A stretch of 64,000 nt of DNA, from positions 1 through 64,000 of the forward strand of contig CAMWLE010000005.1 in assembly GCA_947175015.1 (NCBI GenBank). The letters run 5' to 3'. This document shows, piece after piece, positions 17,939-25,873 of this stretch. This DNA is from an uncultured bacterium. GTDB taxonomy: Bacteria > Bacillota > Clostridia > Lachnospirales > Lachnospiraceae. Numbering within the stretch: position 1 is the stretch's first letter; the number at the start of each line of letters is the position of its first letter. The position numbers and the translations under genes are program-made. Under the pieces are notes generated by a model. That model did not search any database and was not told where the DNA came from. It was given only the letters and a program-made list of their open reading frames with translations.

Positions 17939-19171
17939 TCATCCCACGTCACCAATCCCCAGCAATATCCTGCCCTCCCTCAAAGTATCACTGGAATCAT
18001 AATCATACTCTATGGTCTGGATATTCACATCCGGATACAAACTTTTCAGTTTTTTCACAATGCCCCGTTCACTGACATGACTGACAAGGCAGCCGAATGG
18101 GTGCACAATCAGCACATGCCTGCATCCCCGTTCCACAGCGGCACATACCTCTGCCGCCACCAGCCATCCGTCCCCTGTGATACAATCACAGCCTATGGTA
18201 TGCAAGGTTCTCTCCTTCAACTGCGCAAAAGGCATATCCATCTCAAAACGACCCTGCTTTTCCACTTCCTCATAGAGCTCCTGTTGTACTTTTTTCAGAT
18301 ACGCAAGGGCAATATCATACCCTTTGCGCAGTATCGGCCTTGGCGTATCAATCAAATAAGCCCTGTAATCACTGTCCAATACATAAATGGCATAATTGAT
18401 AAACCCGCCCATAACACATTGGCATCCCTGTTTCACCAGATATTCTTCCAAATGATGATTGCCCAGCGCCGAAAATTTAATATATATTTCCCCTGCCACA
18501 CATACTTTCTTCCTGGCTGCTGCCTGGACAGGAATCCTGGCAAATGCCTCTATCATCTCCCTGTAAGCCGCCCTTCTTCCACCCGGTCTGCGGTAATGTG
18601 TCCGAATCTCTTCCGTCAGCTTCTCCTCTAAGTGCATCCGCACCGCATCGCAAGCTCCGACCTCACTTTCATAAGGTTTGACCTGTTGATACAGACTCAT
18701 CATCAAATCCCCATAGCAGACAGCCGTAACTGCATCCAGGAACAATCTGGGACTGATACGAAATCCCGGATGTTTCTCCTGACCTTTATAATTCAGCGAA
18801 ATCACCGGAATCTGCCCATGACCGCATTTGTTCAGTGTCTTGATAATCACATGATAATAATTCCCCGCCCTGCAGGCGCCGCCGGCCTGGGGTTCCATGA
18901 AAGCAATCTTGTCCGCCGGATATCTGCCTTCCTCCAATACATCCAAAATCTGCCCTATAATCAGAATTCCCGGATAACAATAATCATGATTGATATAACG
19001 CAGCGCCTTTTCTTTGAGGTGACGACTGCCCTCCATGACCGCAAACTGATAGCCACTGCCCTGAAATGCCGCCTGTAAAAACGGAGAATGATATTCCAAC
19101 ATTTCCGGCAGAAGAATGGTATGAGTCTTTTTCATCGCTTTGGTAAAAGGCACTCTTTTAAATTCCGACAT
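17939..19171 (-). CDS. 2-hydroxyacyl-CoA dehydratase (HgdB/DUF2229-like) family protein
   Basis: About 410 residues from ATG 19171, seven bases after GGGG; the track-length form starts seven codons earlier with no ribosome site. The protein has the Cys-containing features of this family: DYCYPGILIIGQ, GGACRAGNYYHVIIKTL, CQCVMGGFINYAIYVLDSDYRAYLIDTPRP, and a C-terminal HPFGCLVSHVSERGIVKKLKSLYPDVNIQTIEYDYDSS. Members bind a [4Fe-4S] cluster and either dehydrate 2-hydroxyacyl-CoA or work with an activating ATPase. No activase gene is nearby, so the substrate cannot be assigned. It has its own transcript ending at the terminator at 17.6 kb. Confidence 0.75.
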   Translation of the reverse strand: MSEFKRVPFTKAMKKTHTILLPEMLEYHSPFLQAAFQGSGYQFAVMEGSRHLKEKALRYINHDYCYPGILIIGQILDVLEEGRYPADKIAFMEPQAGGACRAGNYYHVIIKTLNKCGHGQIPVISLNYKGQEKHPGFRISPRLFLDAVTAVCYGDLMMSLYQQVKPYESEVGACDAVRMHLEEKLTEEIRTHYRRPGGRRAAYREMIEAFARIPVQAAARKKVCVAGEIYIKFSALGNHHLEEYLVKQGCQCVMGGFINYAIYVLDSDYRAYLIDTPRPILRKGYDIALAYLKKVQQELYEEVEKQGRFEMDMPFAQLKERTLHTIGCDCITGDGWLVAAEVCAAVERGCRHVLIVHPFGCLVSHVSERGIVKKLKSLYPDVNIQTIEYDYDSSDTLREGRILLGIGDVG

Positions 19172-19475
19172 ATGATTTCCCCGTTTCTCCATTTCCAGTC
19201 AAATTTCTTATCTTCCTGTAACATTTTCTTTATTTCTGCTGCATTTCCTCTCATATTTCATAGCCAAAAAGGATATTTTCCGCATGTGGGAATTTATACC
19301 TTTCTCCACATTGATATCATGAGCCATGATACATTAAGTATTATATCACAAAATATCCCTTTTACACAGTTTCTTCCAAAGAAATAGCTGGTAAATGCGC
19401 TGCAGCTCACTCGCATAAAAACACTCAAAATACGAAATACTGAATGACACAGGCAAACATACTGCAGCAAAGCTG

Positions 19476-19516
19476 AATGTGCCCCTCAGGGCACAATGTG
19501 CCCTAAAGGGCACATT
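19476..19516. repeat. tandem pair of hairpins upstream of uxuB
   Basis: The 438-bp gap 19172-19609 contains no gene. AATGTGCCC at 19476 and again at 19495 each pair with a following GGGCACA(TT) after a four-base loop (ctca, then taaa), giving two back-to-back hairpins 19 bases apart. The copies can also pair crosswise. There is no T-run. It lies about 95 bases before the uxuB start, where a leader or operator would be expected. Nothing else is seen in the gap. Confidence 0.45.
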
Positions 19517-19609
19517 GGTGTTTGACCTTCGCGGCATTTGCCAAACGGATGCCGGCACATCTGCCTGCTCATTGTTCGCAGGAATAAAACGCAGAAACGG
19601 AGTATATTT

Positions 19610-21226
19610 ATGAAACTGACAAGAAACAGCGTGACAGCCGACCGGGATGCCTATCTGGCAGCAGGCTACGCTCTGCCCGACTTCCACTTCGATACCATCC
19701 AGCACAACACTTACCAGCACCCTGTCTGGATTCACTTTGGCGCCGGGAATATTTTCCGCGCATTTCTGGCAAATGTTGTACAAAACATGCTGAACGCAGG
19801 TCACATGGACACAGGCCTCATTGCCGTGGAAGGCTACGATTATGAAATCATAGAAAAAGGCTATCGCCCTCACGATAACTTTACCATCCTGGCCACATTG
19901 AAGGCGGACAACACTGTAGAAAAAACCGTGATAGGCAGTATTATGGAATCCCTGATCCTGGACAGCTCCAACAAGAAGGAATTTGCCCGCCTGAAAGATA
20001 TCTTTGCCAATCCCACCCTGCAAATGGCCAGCTTCACCATCACAGAAAAAGGATATGCCGTGACCGATACCAAAGGAAACACCCTCCCTGCCATCCAGGC
20101 AGATTTTGAAAAAGGCCCCGAACAACCTGACAGCTATCTGGGCAAAGTAGTATCCCTTTTGTATCACCGCTTTTCCAACGGCAGACTCCCCATTGCCATG
20201 GTCAGCATGGACAACTGCTCACATAACGGAGATAAACTGCAATCAGCCGTAATCTCCTTTGCAGATGCCTGGTGTGAAAAAGGGCTTGCAGACAAAGCAT
20301 TTCAGGCATATATCAGAGACAATTCCAAAGTATCTTTCCCTTGGACCATGATTGACAAAATCACCCCCAGACCTGATGCAACAGTAGAGGCCATGTTAGA
20401 AAAGGACGGCATGGAAGAGCTTGATGCGGTTATCACATCCAAAAATACCTATATCGCCCCCTTCGTCAATGCGGAAGAATGCGAATATCTGGTCATTGAA
20501 GATTCCTTCCCCAACGGCAGACCTGCGCTGGAACAGGGTGGAGTCATTTTCACTGACAGAGACACTGTGGATCAAGTGGAGAAAATGAAGGTCTGCACCT
20601 GTTTAAATCCCCTCCACACGACCCTGGCCATTTACGGCTGTCTGTTAGGCTATACCCGAATCTATGAAGAAATGAAAAATCCTCTTCTGCGGAAATTGGT
20701 GGAAATCATCGGCTACCAGGAAGGGCTTCCGGTTGTAGTAAATCCAGGTATCCTTGACCCTGAGAAATTCTTAGACCAGGTGCTTGAGATACGCATTCCC
20801 AATCCATTTATGCCTGATACCCCCCAGCGCATTGCCACAGATACTTCTCAGAAACTTGCCATCCGTTTCGGTGAAACCATAAAAGCTTACGAAAAGGCTT
20901 CTGACCTGAACGTGGAAGATTTAAAGCAAATCCCTCTGGTGCTGGCCGGATGGCTGCGGTACCTGATGGCTGTGGATGACGACGGAAACGCTTTCATCCC
21001 CAGCCCAGACCCTCTGTTGGACTCAGTCAGCTCCTATGTGGCAGATTATAAATTAAGTGATTCACCCAAGAACCTGACCAAGCTGGACAAGCTGCTTGCC
21101 AATGAAGAAATATTTGGTGTCGATCTGGTGAAAATCGGTATGGCAGAACTGATCAAGAACTACTTTGCGGAACTTTCCGCTGGCAAGGGTGCGGTGAAAG
21201 CCACACTTGAGAAATATGTACAATAA
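19610..21226 (+). CDS. uxuB: D-mannonate oxidoreductase (fructuronate reductase)
   Basis: 538 residues from ATG 19610 with CGGAG upstream; the longer open frame begins in non-coding sequence. The N-terminal Rossmann half has WIHFGAGNIFRAFLANVVQ and the C-terminal half has the long-chain mannitol dehydrogenase signature region (MVSMDNCSHNGDKLQSAV, FPWTMIDKITPRP, KVCTCLNPLHTTLAIYGCLLGY). It reduces D-fructuronate to D-mannonate with NADH in the glucuronate branch of hexuronate breakdown. The next enzyme, mannonate dehydratase, is encoded at 32-33 kb in this window rather than next door. A strong terminator follows. Confidence 0.88.
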   Translation: MKLTRNSVTADRDAYLAAGYALPDFHFDTIQHNTYQHPVWIHFGAGNIFRAFLANVVQNMLNAGHMDTGLIAVEGYDYEIIEKGYRPHDNFTILATLKADNTVEKTVIGSIMESLILDSSNKKEFARLKDIFANPTLQMASFTITEKGYAVTDTKGNTLPAIQADFEKGPEQPDSYLGKVVSLLYHRFSNGRLPIAMVSMDNCSHNGDKLQSAVISFADAWCEKGLADKAFQAYIRDNSKVSFPWTMIDKITPRPDATVEAMLEKDGMEELDAVITSKNTYIAPFVNAEECEYLVIEDSFPNGRPALEQGGVIFTDRDTVDQVEKMKVCTCLNPLHTTLAIYGCLLGYTRIYEEMKNPLLRKLVEIIGYQEGLPVVVNPGILDPEKFLDQVLEIRIPNPFMPDTPQRIATDTSQKLAIRFGETIKAYEKASDLNVEDLKQIPLVLAGWLRYLMAVDDDGNAFIPSPDPLLDSVSSYVADYKLSDSPKNLTKLDKLLANEEIFGVDLVKIGMAELIKNYFAELSAGKGAVKATLEKYVQ

Positions 21227-21240
21227 CTCCTCAATCCCAC

Positions 21241-21270
21241 AAAAAAGGTGCCGTAAAGGCACCTTTTTTG
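21241..21270. terminator. bidirectional intrinsic terminator between uxuB and htpG
   Basis: GGTGCC-gtaaa-GGCACC flanked by A-run on the left and T-run on the right, so it works on both strands. It separates the convergent uxuB and htpG genes. Confidence 0.9.
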
Positions 21271-21331
21271 TATAAAACAATTCTTTTTCATAAAACATTT
21301 TTCATATGACAATTCTTTTCACGAAACCATT

Positions 21332-23533
21332 CTATTTTGTCATCATCATCATAATCTCATTACTTCTTGCAATGAACTTCGTCATCGCTTCAGGAGCCAA
21401 AGGCGCCTGCTGAATCTTCGCCAGATCATAGAGCTGCTCGCAAATCATCTCTACATTCTCGCCTTCCTGGTGATCATTTACATACTGAACCAATGGATTG
21501 TTGGCATTGAGAATCAACGTCTCTCCCTCTCCGCCGCCGAAACCGCCCATATCCATACCCGGCATGGAATACATTCTCATCATATCCTGCATACGCCTGG
21601 TTTCTTCGGACAATGTCAGCACAGAAGAAATCTTCTCGTCCTTCAGCTTCTCCACCTTGATGGTCAGCTTATCATTATTCAATGCCTTCTTCATAAGCTT
21701 GCCCAAGCTCTCTGCCTGTGCCTCCAGCTCTTTCTCCACCTCTTCCGTGGTCTCTGATTTCATGGCATCGGTCATATCCGCGTCAATACGCTGGAACCGC
21801 ACACCCTCATTTTTCGACTCCAACTGCTGTACAAACGGCTGGTCGATATTGTGGGTCAGGATCACCGCATCCATTCCGGCATCCTTGAACATCTTAATAT
21901 ACTGTCCCTGCTGTTTCTCGTCGGTGACATAATAGATAATCTTGTCCTTCTTCTCTTCCGCTTCTTCGGCACCCTCAGCCTTGTCATCCTCAGACACCAC
22001 CTCAGCTTCCACCTTCTGACCATTTTCATCTACCGCACCGCCGGCTTCCTTTTCACCGTTTTCATCAGCAGCACTGCCATTTTCACTCCCGGCACCTTCT
22101 GCCCCATCACCAGCATCCTTGTTTCCTTCCTCGGAAGGCTTAATCTCCAGACACTCAGGCAAGGTGAGATATTTGCCGTCCAGATTCTTAAACAGGATAT
22201 AGTCATTCATCCTCTCACAGAATTTATCATCCTTCAGGCAGCCGAATTTAATGAAAGGACTGATATCATCCCAATACTTGTCATACTCTTCCTTCTCGGT
22301 CTTGCACATGCCGGACAGCTTATCTGCCACCTTCTTGGAGATATACTCGGAAATCTTCTTCACAAATCCGTCATTCTGCAAAGCACTTCTGGACACGTTC
22401 AAAGGCAGATCCGGGCAATCGATCACACCCTTTAACAGCAACAGGAACTCCGGAATCACTTCCTTGATATTATCCGCAATAAATACCTGATTATTATACA
22501 ACTTGATGGTTCCTTCAATGGATTCATACTCCATATTAATCTTCGGGAAATACAGAATGCCCTTCAAATTAAAAGGATAATCCATATTCAGATGTATCCA
22601 GAACAAAGGCTCCTTATAATCATGGAAAACCTTACGGTAGAATTCCAGATATTCCTCTTTCGTACAGTCATTCGCATGCTTTGTCCAAAGCGGTGCAGTT
22701 TCATTTAACAGTTCCGGCCGCTTTCTGATCTTCAGCTTTTCAACATTCTCGCTGTCGTCCTTATCATCCTCTTCTGCTTCCTCTCCTTCTTTTGGTTCCG
22801 CAGAGGGCTTTTTCTCCGGATGAATTTCTTCCAGAACCACATCATCATCCTGCTTCTCGTCAGCCTTGATGATTTGGGTCTCCTGTGTATTTGCCTTGGT
22901 CAGATAAATCTCTGTGGGCATAAAAGAACAGTACTTTTTAATCACTTCACGGGCTTTGTACTCATTGCAGAACTCCAGGCATTCTTCATTCAAAAACAGA
23001 GTGATGGCAGTACCTACTTCTGTCCTGTCTCCTTCGCTCATAGAATATTCCGTTCCGCCGTCACATTCCCAATGAACAGCCTTTGCACCCTCCTGATAAG
23101 ACAAGGTATCAATATGCACCTCATCTGCTACCATGAATGCAGAATAGAATCCCAAACCGAAATGACCAATAATCTGATCCGCATTGCTCTTATCCTTATA
23201 TTTTTCTATGAAATCGGTGGCGCCTGAAAATGCTATCTGGTTAATATATTCCTCCACCTCATCCGCAGTCATACCAAGACCATTGTCAATTACCGTCAAT
23301 GTCTTCTTCTCTGGATTGACAATCACATCTACCCGCGGCTTATATCCGTCAGGCAGTGTATACTCTCCCATCATATCCAGCTTCTTCAGCTTGGTCACAG
23401 CATCACAGCCATTGGAAATCAGCTCTCTGTAGAAAATATCATGATCTGAATAGAGCCATTTCTTGATAATTGGAAAAATGTTTTCACTGTTGATTGACAA
23501 ATTGCCATTTTTTACTGTGTTGGAATCTCCCAT
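21332..23533 (-). CDS. htpG: Hsp90-family chaperone HtpG
   Basis: 733 residues, about 100 longer than E. coli HtpG. N-terminal ATPase motifs: RELISNGCDA (36-45, catalytic Glu37), DNGLGMT (83-89), and GHFGLGFYSAF (123-133). The middle domain has LPLNVSRSALQND near 376-388. Two acidic low-complexity stretches are unusual: about 226-265, at the place of the eukaryote-like charged linker, and about 467-530, inside the middle domain, rich in E, D, G and A. The extra length comes from these. A promoter and a perfect CIRCE operator lie upstream, so HrcA control in heat stress is likely. Confidence 0.93.
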   Translation of the reverse strand: MGDSNTVKNGNLSINSENIFPIIKKWLYSDHDIFYRELISNGCDAVTKLKKLDMMGEYTLPDGYKPRVDVIVNPEKKTLTVIDNGLGMTADEVEEYINQIAFSGATDFIEKYKDKSNADQIIGHFGLGFYSAFMVADEVHIDTLSYQEGAKAVHWECDGGTEYSMSEGDRTEVGTAITLFLNEECLEFCNEYKAREVIKKYCSFMPTEIYLTKANTQETQIIKADEKQDDDVVLEEIHPEKKPSAEPKEGEEAEEDDKDDSENVEKLKIRKRPELLNETAPLWTKHANDCTKEEYLEFYRKVFHDYKEPLFWIHLNMDYPFNLKGILYFPKINMEYESIEGTIKLYNNQVFIADNIKEVIPEFLLLLKGVIDCPDLPLNVSRSALQNDGFVKKISEYISKKVADKLSGMCKTEKEEYDKYWDDISPFIKFGCLKDDKFCERMNDYILFKNLDGKYLTLPECLEIKPSEEGNKDAGDGAEGAGSENGSAADENGEKEAGGAVDENGQKVEAEVVSEDDKAEGAEEAEEKKDKIIYYVTDEKQQGQYIKMFKDAGMDAVILTHNIDQPFVQQLESKNEGVRFQRIDADMTDAMKSETTEEVEKELEAQAESLGKLMKKALNNDKLTIKVEKLKDEKISSVLTLSEETRRMQDMMRMYSMPGMDMGGFGGGEGETLILNANNPLVQYVNDHQEGENVEMICEQLYDLAKIQQAPLAPEAMTKFIARSNEIMMMMTK

Positions 23534-23632
23534 TTTACAACATCCCTTTCTTCATATTCATTTTTTGTATCTCACTTTACAGCGGGACTCTCTTATCATT
23601 TGCTGTCTGCCCCGCTTGTCTTTCTGAAGTCA

Positions 23633-23661
23633 AGTTTAAAACCAAAGAGAATAAAAGTCAA
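23633..23661 (-). promoter_or_regulatory. promoter of htpG
   Basis: On the minus strand: -35 TTGACT (23656-23661), 17-base spacer, -10 TAAACT (23633-23638). The leader to the ATG is about 90 bases. The CIRCE palindrome lies seven bases upstream of the -35 box. Confidence 0.55.
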
Positions 23662-23668
23662 GCCTTAA

Positions 23669-23695
23669 TTAGCACTCATTTCAATTGAGTGCTAA
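23669..23695. promoter_or_regulatory. CIRCE element (HrcA operator)
   Basis: TTAGCACTC, nine bases, GAGTGCTAA: an exact match to the CIRCE consensus bound by the heat-shock repressor HrcA. CIRCE is usually found before groES or hrcA-grpE-dnaK; here it precedes htpG. Confidence 0.93.
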
Positions 23696-23752
23696 TAATT
23701 TGTCTGAAATGCCCGAATTATGAGCATTTGCGGATTTCTAAAATTTTTCTAA

Positions 23753-24121
23753 ATCGCTCACAAAGCTATATACTTTGCACTATATTTGACAGTTCTGGCA
23801 CTTTTGCTTATTGTGGCGGGAATGCTCACAGCTACAACCCAATTGCTTCTGCAAAACAGTTATTTCGCCTTCCTGATGCAAGTCATGCTCTATATGGTTC
23901 TATATCTGGTGGTTCCGGGCGGCTTCACCAACTTCCTGGATGTACTAATCTGCCTGAATCCTTCCGCCCTTTGGCTCACATCCGCAGCTTGGTTTATGGA
24001 GAACGAATTAATCCTTTCCTTCGCGGGCAACGAATTCTGGTGTATCGGGTTATGGGCAATGATTGCAGCCTTAGGACTGTTATGTGGAAAACACCGCTAT
24101 CAAAGGCTGGAGTTTAAATGA
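23753..24121 (+). pseudogene. C-terminal remnant of a polytopic membrane protein
   Basis: The frame is open from a stop at 23750-23752. It reads IAHKAIYFALYLTVLALLLIV, then further hydrophobic helices (FAFLMQVMLYMVLYLVV, FWCIGLWAMIAALGLLCG) and ends HRYQRLEFK. There is no ATG or ribosome site at the beginning; the first start-like codon is a TTG in the middle of a helix. It looks like the last 120 residues of an ABC-2-like permease whose 5' part has been lost. Family assignment is weak. Confidence 0.5.
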
Positions 24122-24253
24122 CACCAGCCTTTTGCACTTCCGTTGCATGAGGATTTACTGTCAGATTCTCTATGGCTTTTTCTTTCGCCAAATGCTATAC
24201 TATGGTTACCGTTCTGACTTTACAGACCACATAATATACATAGAGGAGCAATG

Positions 24254-25738
24254 ATGAAGAAACTCTTACGCCTGTTTGCGATGCTATTCCATATCGCCCT
24301 GTTTGCAGCCATCGCCCTTTTTATCCTGTATTCACGTTTTCAGCCTGTATCCTATACTCCCGCTTCGTATGCGGAGAGCAATGCCACTTTGGATAATCCT
24401 TTCTGCGGTTTTCTGCATCTATATGGTTTTCTCCTTTCGGAAGAAGACCCGGAAAGCATGACAATGCGGTGCAGACAATATATCAACACAAACAGCCGCC
24501 AGCTTATGCTGGCAGAAGTCAACCTGAAGAACTATGCCGATGCCGATTTAAGTGAAACTGCCTTACAACAGTTAGACAATATTCTTTCTGAAATTAACGC
24601 CTCCCGCAAACAGGTCATTCTCCGCTTCCTGTATGATTGGGATGACAAAGCACTGGAAACGGAACCAAAGGAAATTTCCCGGATTGTAAGCCATATGGAT
24701 CAGGTGGCCGCCATCGTAAATCAATATGCGGATTCCATACTTCTCATCCAGAGCACTTTTACCGGAAATTGCGGCGAGATGACCCAGACCCGTTTCGGTT
24801 CCCATGAACACAACCGCTACCTTATGACGCATTTAGCTGAGGTCACTGACCCTTCTATCTTCCTGGCAGTGCGGACGCCTTCTCACCTGCGCGGCATAAC
24901 TGAGAGCAAATCACCGATTACGGCCGAAACTGCTTTTAACGGTTCACTGGCCTCCAGGCTCGGCCTTTTTAATGACGGCATGTTGGGTTCTGTGTATGAT
25001 TTGGGTACTTATGATGACACTTCCTTTGCAGATAGTACATCGCCGGAAGAAAAAGGCACCAGAGAAGAGGAAATTGCCTTCCAGGAATACCTCTGCCAAT
25101 ATGTTCCAAACGGCGGAGAGGTGGTAATAGACAATCCATATAATGATTTTGAGAACGCTATCGTTGATCTGCGGAGAATGCATGTCTCCTATTTAAACTA
25201 TGACCACCAGACGGAAGTCATGGAAAAATGGGAAGCATCCACCTATGAAGGTGACGACTGCTTCCAGGGAATGAATGGCCTTGACTACATCGAGGCACAT
25301 TTAGGATACCGTTATGTTATCGCAGACTCCGTGTTCACTTATGATGCCATGAAAAGTGATGATGCCTCTTTTTCCATTACCATAGAGAACACAGGTTTTG
25401 CGCCATCCTATCGGGACTTTGACGGAATGATTACGTTGCGGGACACTGCCACTGATATCCTGATTTCCATTCCTGTAGAAATGGATGTGCGCACCATACA
25501 GGCGGAGAGCAAGACCAGTTTTGCATTCTCCCTGGCCGTCCGCGCCCTGCCGGAAGGCACTTACGAAATATCTTTCGGTCTTACAGACCCCTATACCGGA
25601 TGCTCCATCCAATTTGCCAATGATACTGCGGACGAAAACGGCCTGGTTCCACTGGGAACGCTCACCGTTCTGCCCACATCCGAATGCGCAGCCTGGGATG
25701 ATTTCCTGAAAGCGCTCTTCACCTATTTCGGCGCATAA
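24254..25738 (+). CDS. DUF4874/DUF4832 exported protein
   Basis: About 494 residues. An ATG at 24251 and one at 24254 are both possible; the second has better spacing from GAGGAG. A membrane anchor or signal segment lies at about 2-28. The N-terminal two thirds match DUF4874 (DNPFCGFLHLYGF, EVNLKNYADADLSETALQQLDNILSEI, VILRFLYDWDDK, TRFGSHEHNRYLMTHLAE), a TIM-barrel-like domain. The C-terminal part is a beta-rich DUF4832 domain (LNYDHQTEVMEKW..., GYRYVIADS). Such proteins are extracellular and thought to act on polysaccharides, which is unproven. It faces the DUF2194 gene tail to tail. Confidence 0.78.
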   Translation: MKKLLRLFAMLFHIALFAAIALFILYSRFQPVSYTPASYAESNATLDNPFCGFLHLYGFLLSEEDPESMTMRCRQYINTNSRQLMLAEVNLKNYADADLSETALQQLDNILSEINASRKQVILRFLYDWDDKALETEPKEISRIVSHMDQVAAIVNQYADSILLIQSTFTGNCGEMTQTRFGSHEHNRYLMTHLAEVTDPSIFLAVRTPSHLRGITESKSPITAETAFNGSLASRLGLFNDGMLGSVYDLGTYDDTSFADSTSPEEKGTREEEIAFQEYLCQYVPNGGEVVIDNPYNDFENAIVDLRRMHVSYLNYDHQTEVMEKWEASTYEGDDCFQGMNGLDYIEAHLGYRYVIADSVFTYDAMKSDDASFSITIENTGFAPSYRDFDGMITLRDTATDILISIPVEMDVRTIQAESKTSFAFSLAVRALPEGTYEISFGLTDPYTGCSIQFANDTADENGLVPLGTLTVLPTSECAAWDDFLKALFTYFGA

Positions 25739-25873
25739 CCTTATATCAAATTAACTATATATGAGCAAATACAAAATATCGCACATTAATTCCGCATTAT
25801 ACAGAGACAACATCGCAAAATGCAGATAACTTCTTTGACGCAAAGACAATATGTTATGTTTCACTGACTATTC

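Larger units (their letters stand above)
17556..17942 (-). pseudogene. uncertain ORF overlapping dehydratase stop; 3' part is terminator
   Basis: The ATG overlaps the stop of the upstream gene (ATGA), suggesting translational coupling. The first 80 residues (IERDNLALTETGI..., DAINKENPFIRDIQNELLLSEK) look protein-like. The rest is encoded by two inverted repeats (17669-17724 and 17583-17610) and reads like a shadow of hairpin DNA. I do not recognise a family. It may be a decayed or truncated gene into which a structured element or terminator has been placed. Confidence 0.3.

Noticed and set aside
19346..20167. 273-codon open frame on the minus strand
   Set aside because: It is antisense to uxuB, which has a ribosome site and clear family motifs. 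The frame has no ribosome site and its sequence resembles no family.
23689..24117. 142-codon frame on the plus strand
   Set aside because: It overlaps the hydrophobic remnant in another frame, begins within the CIRCE element and has no ribosome site.
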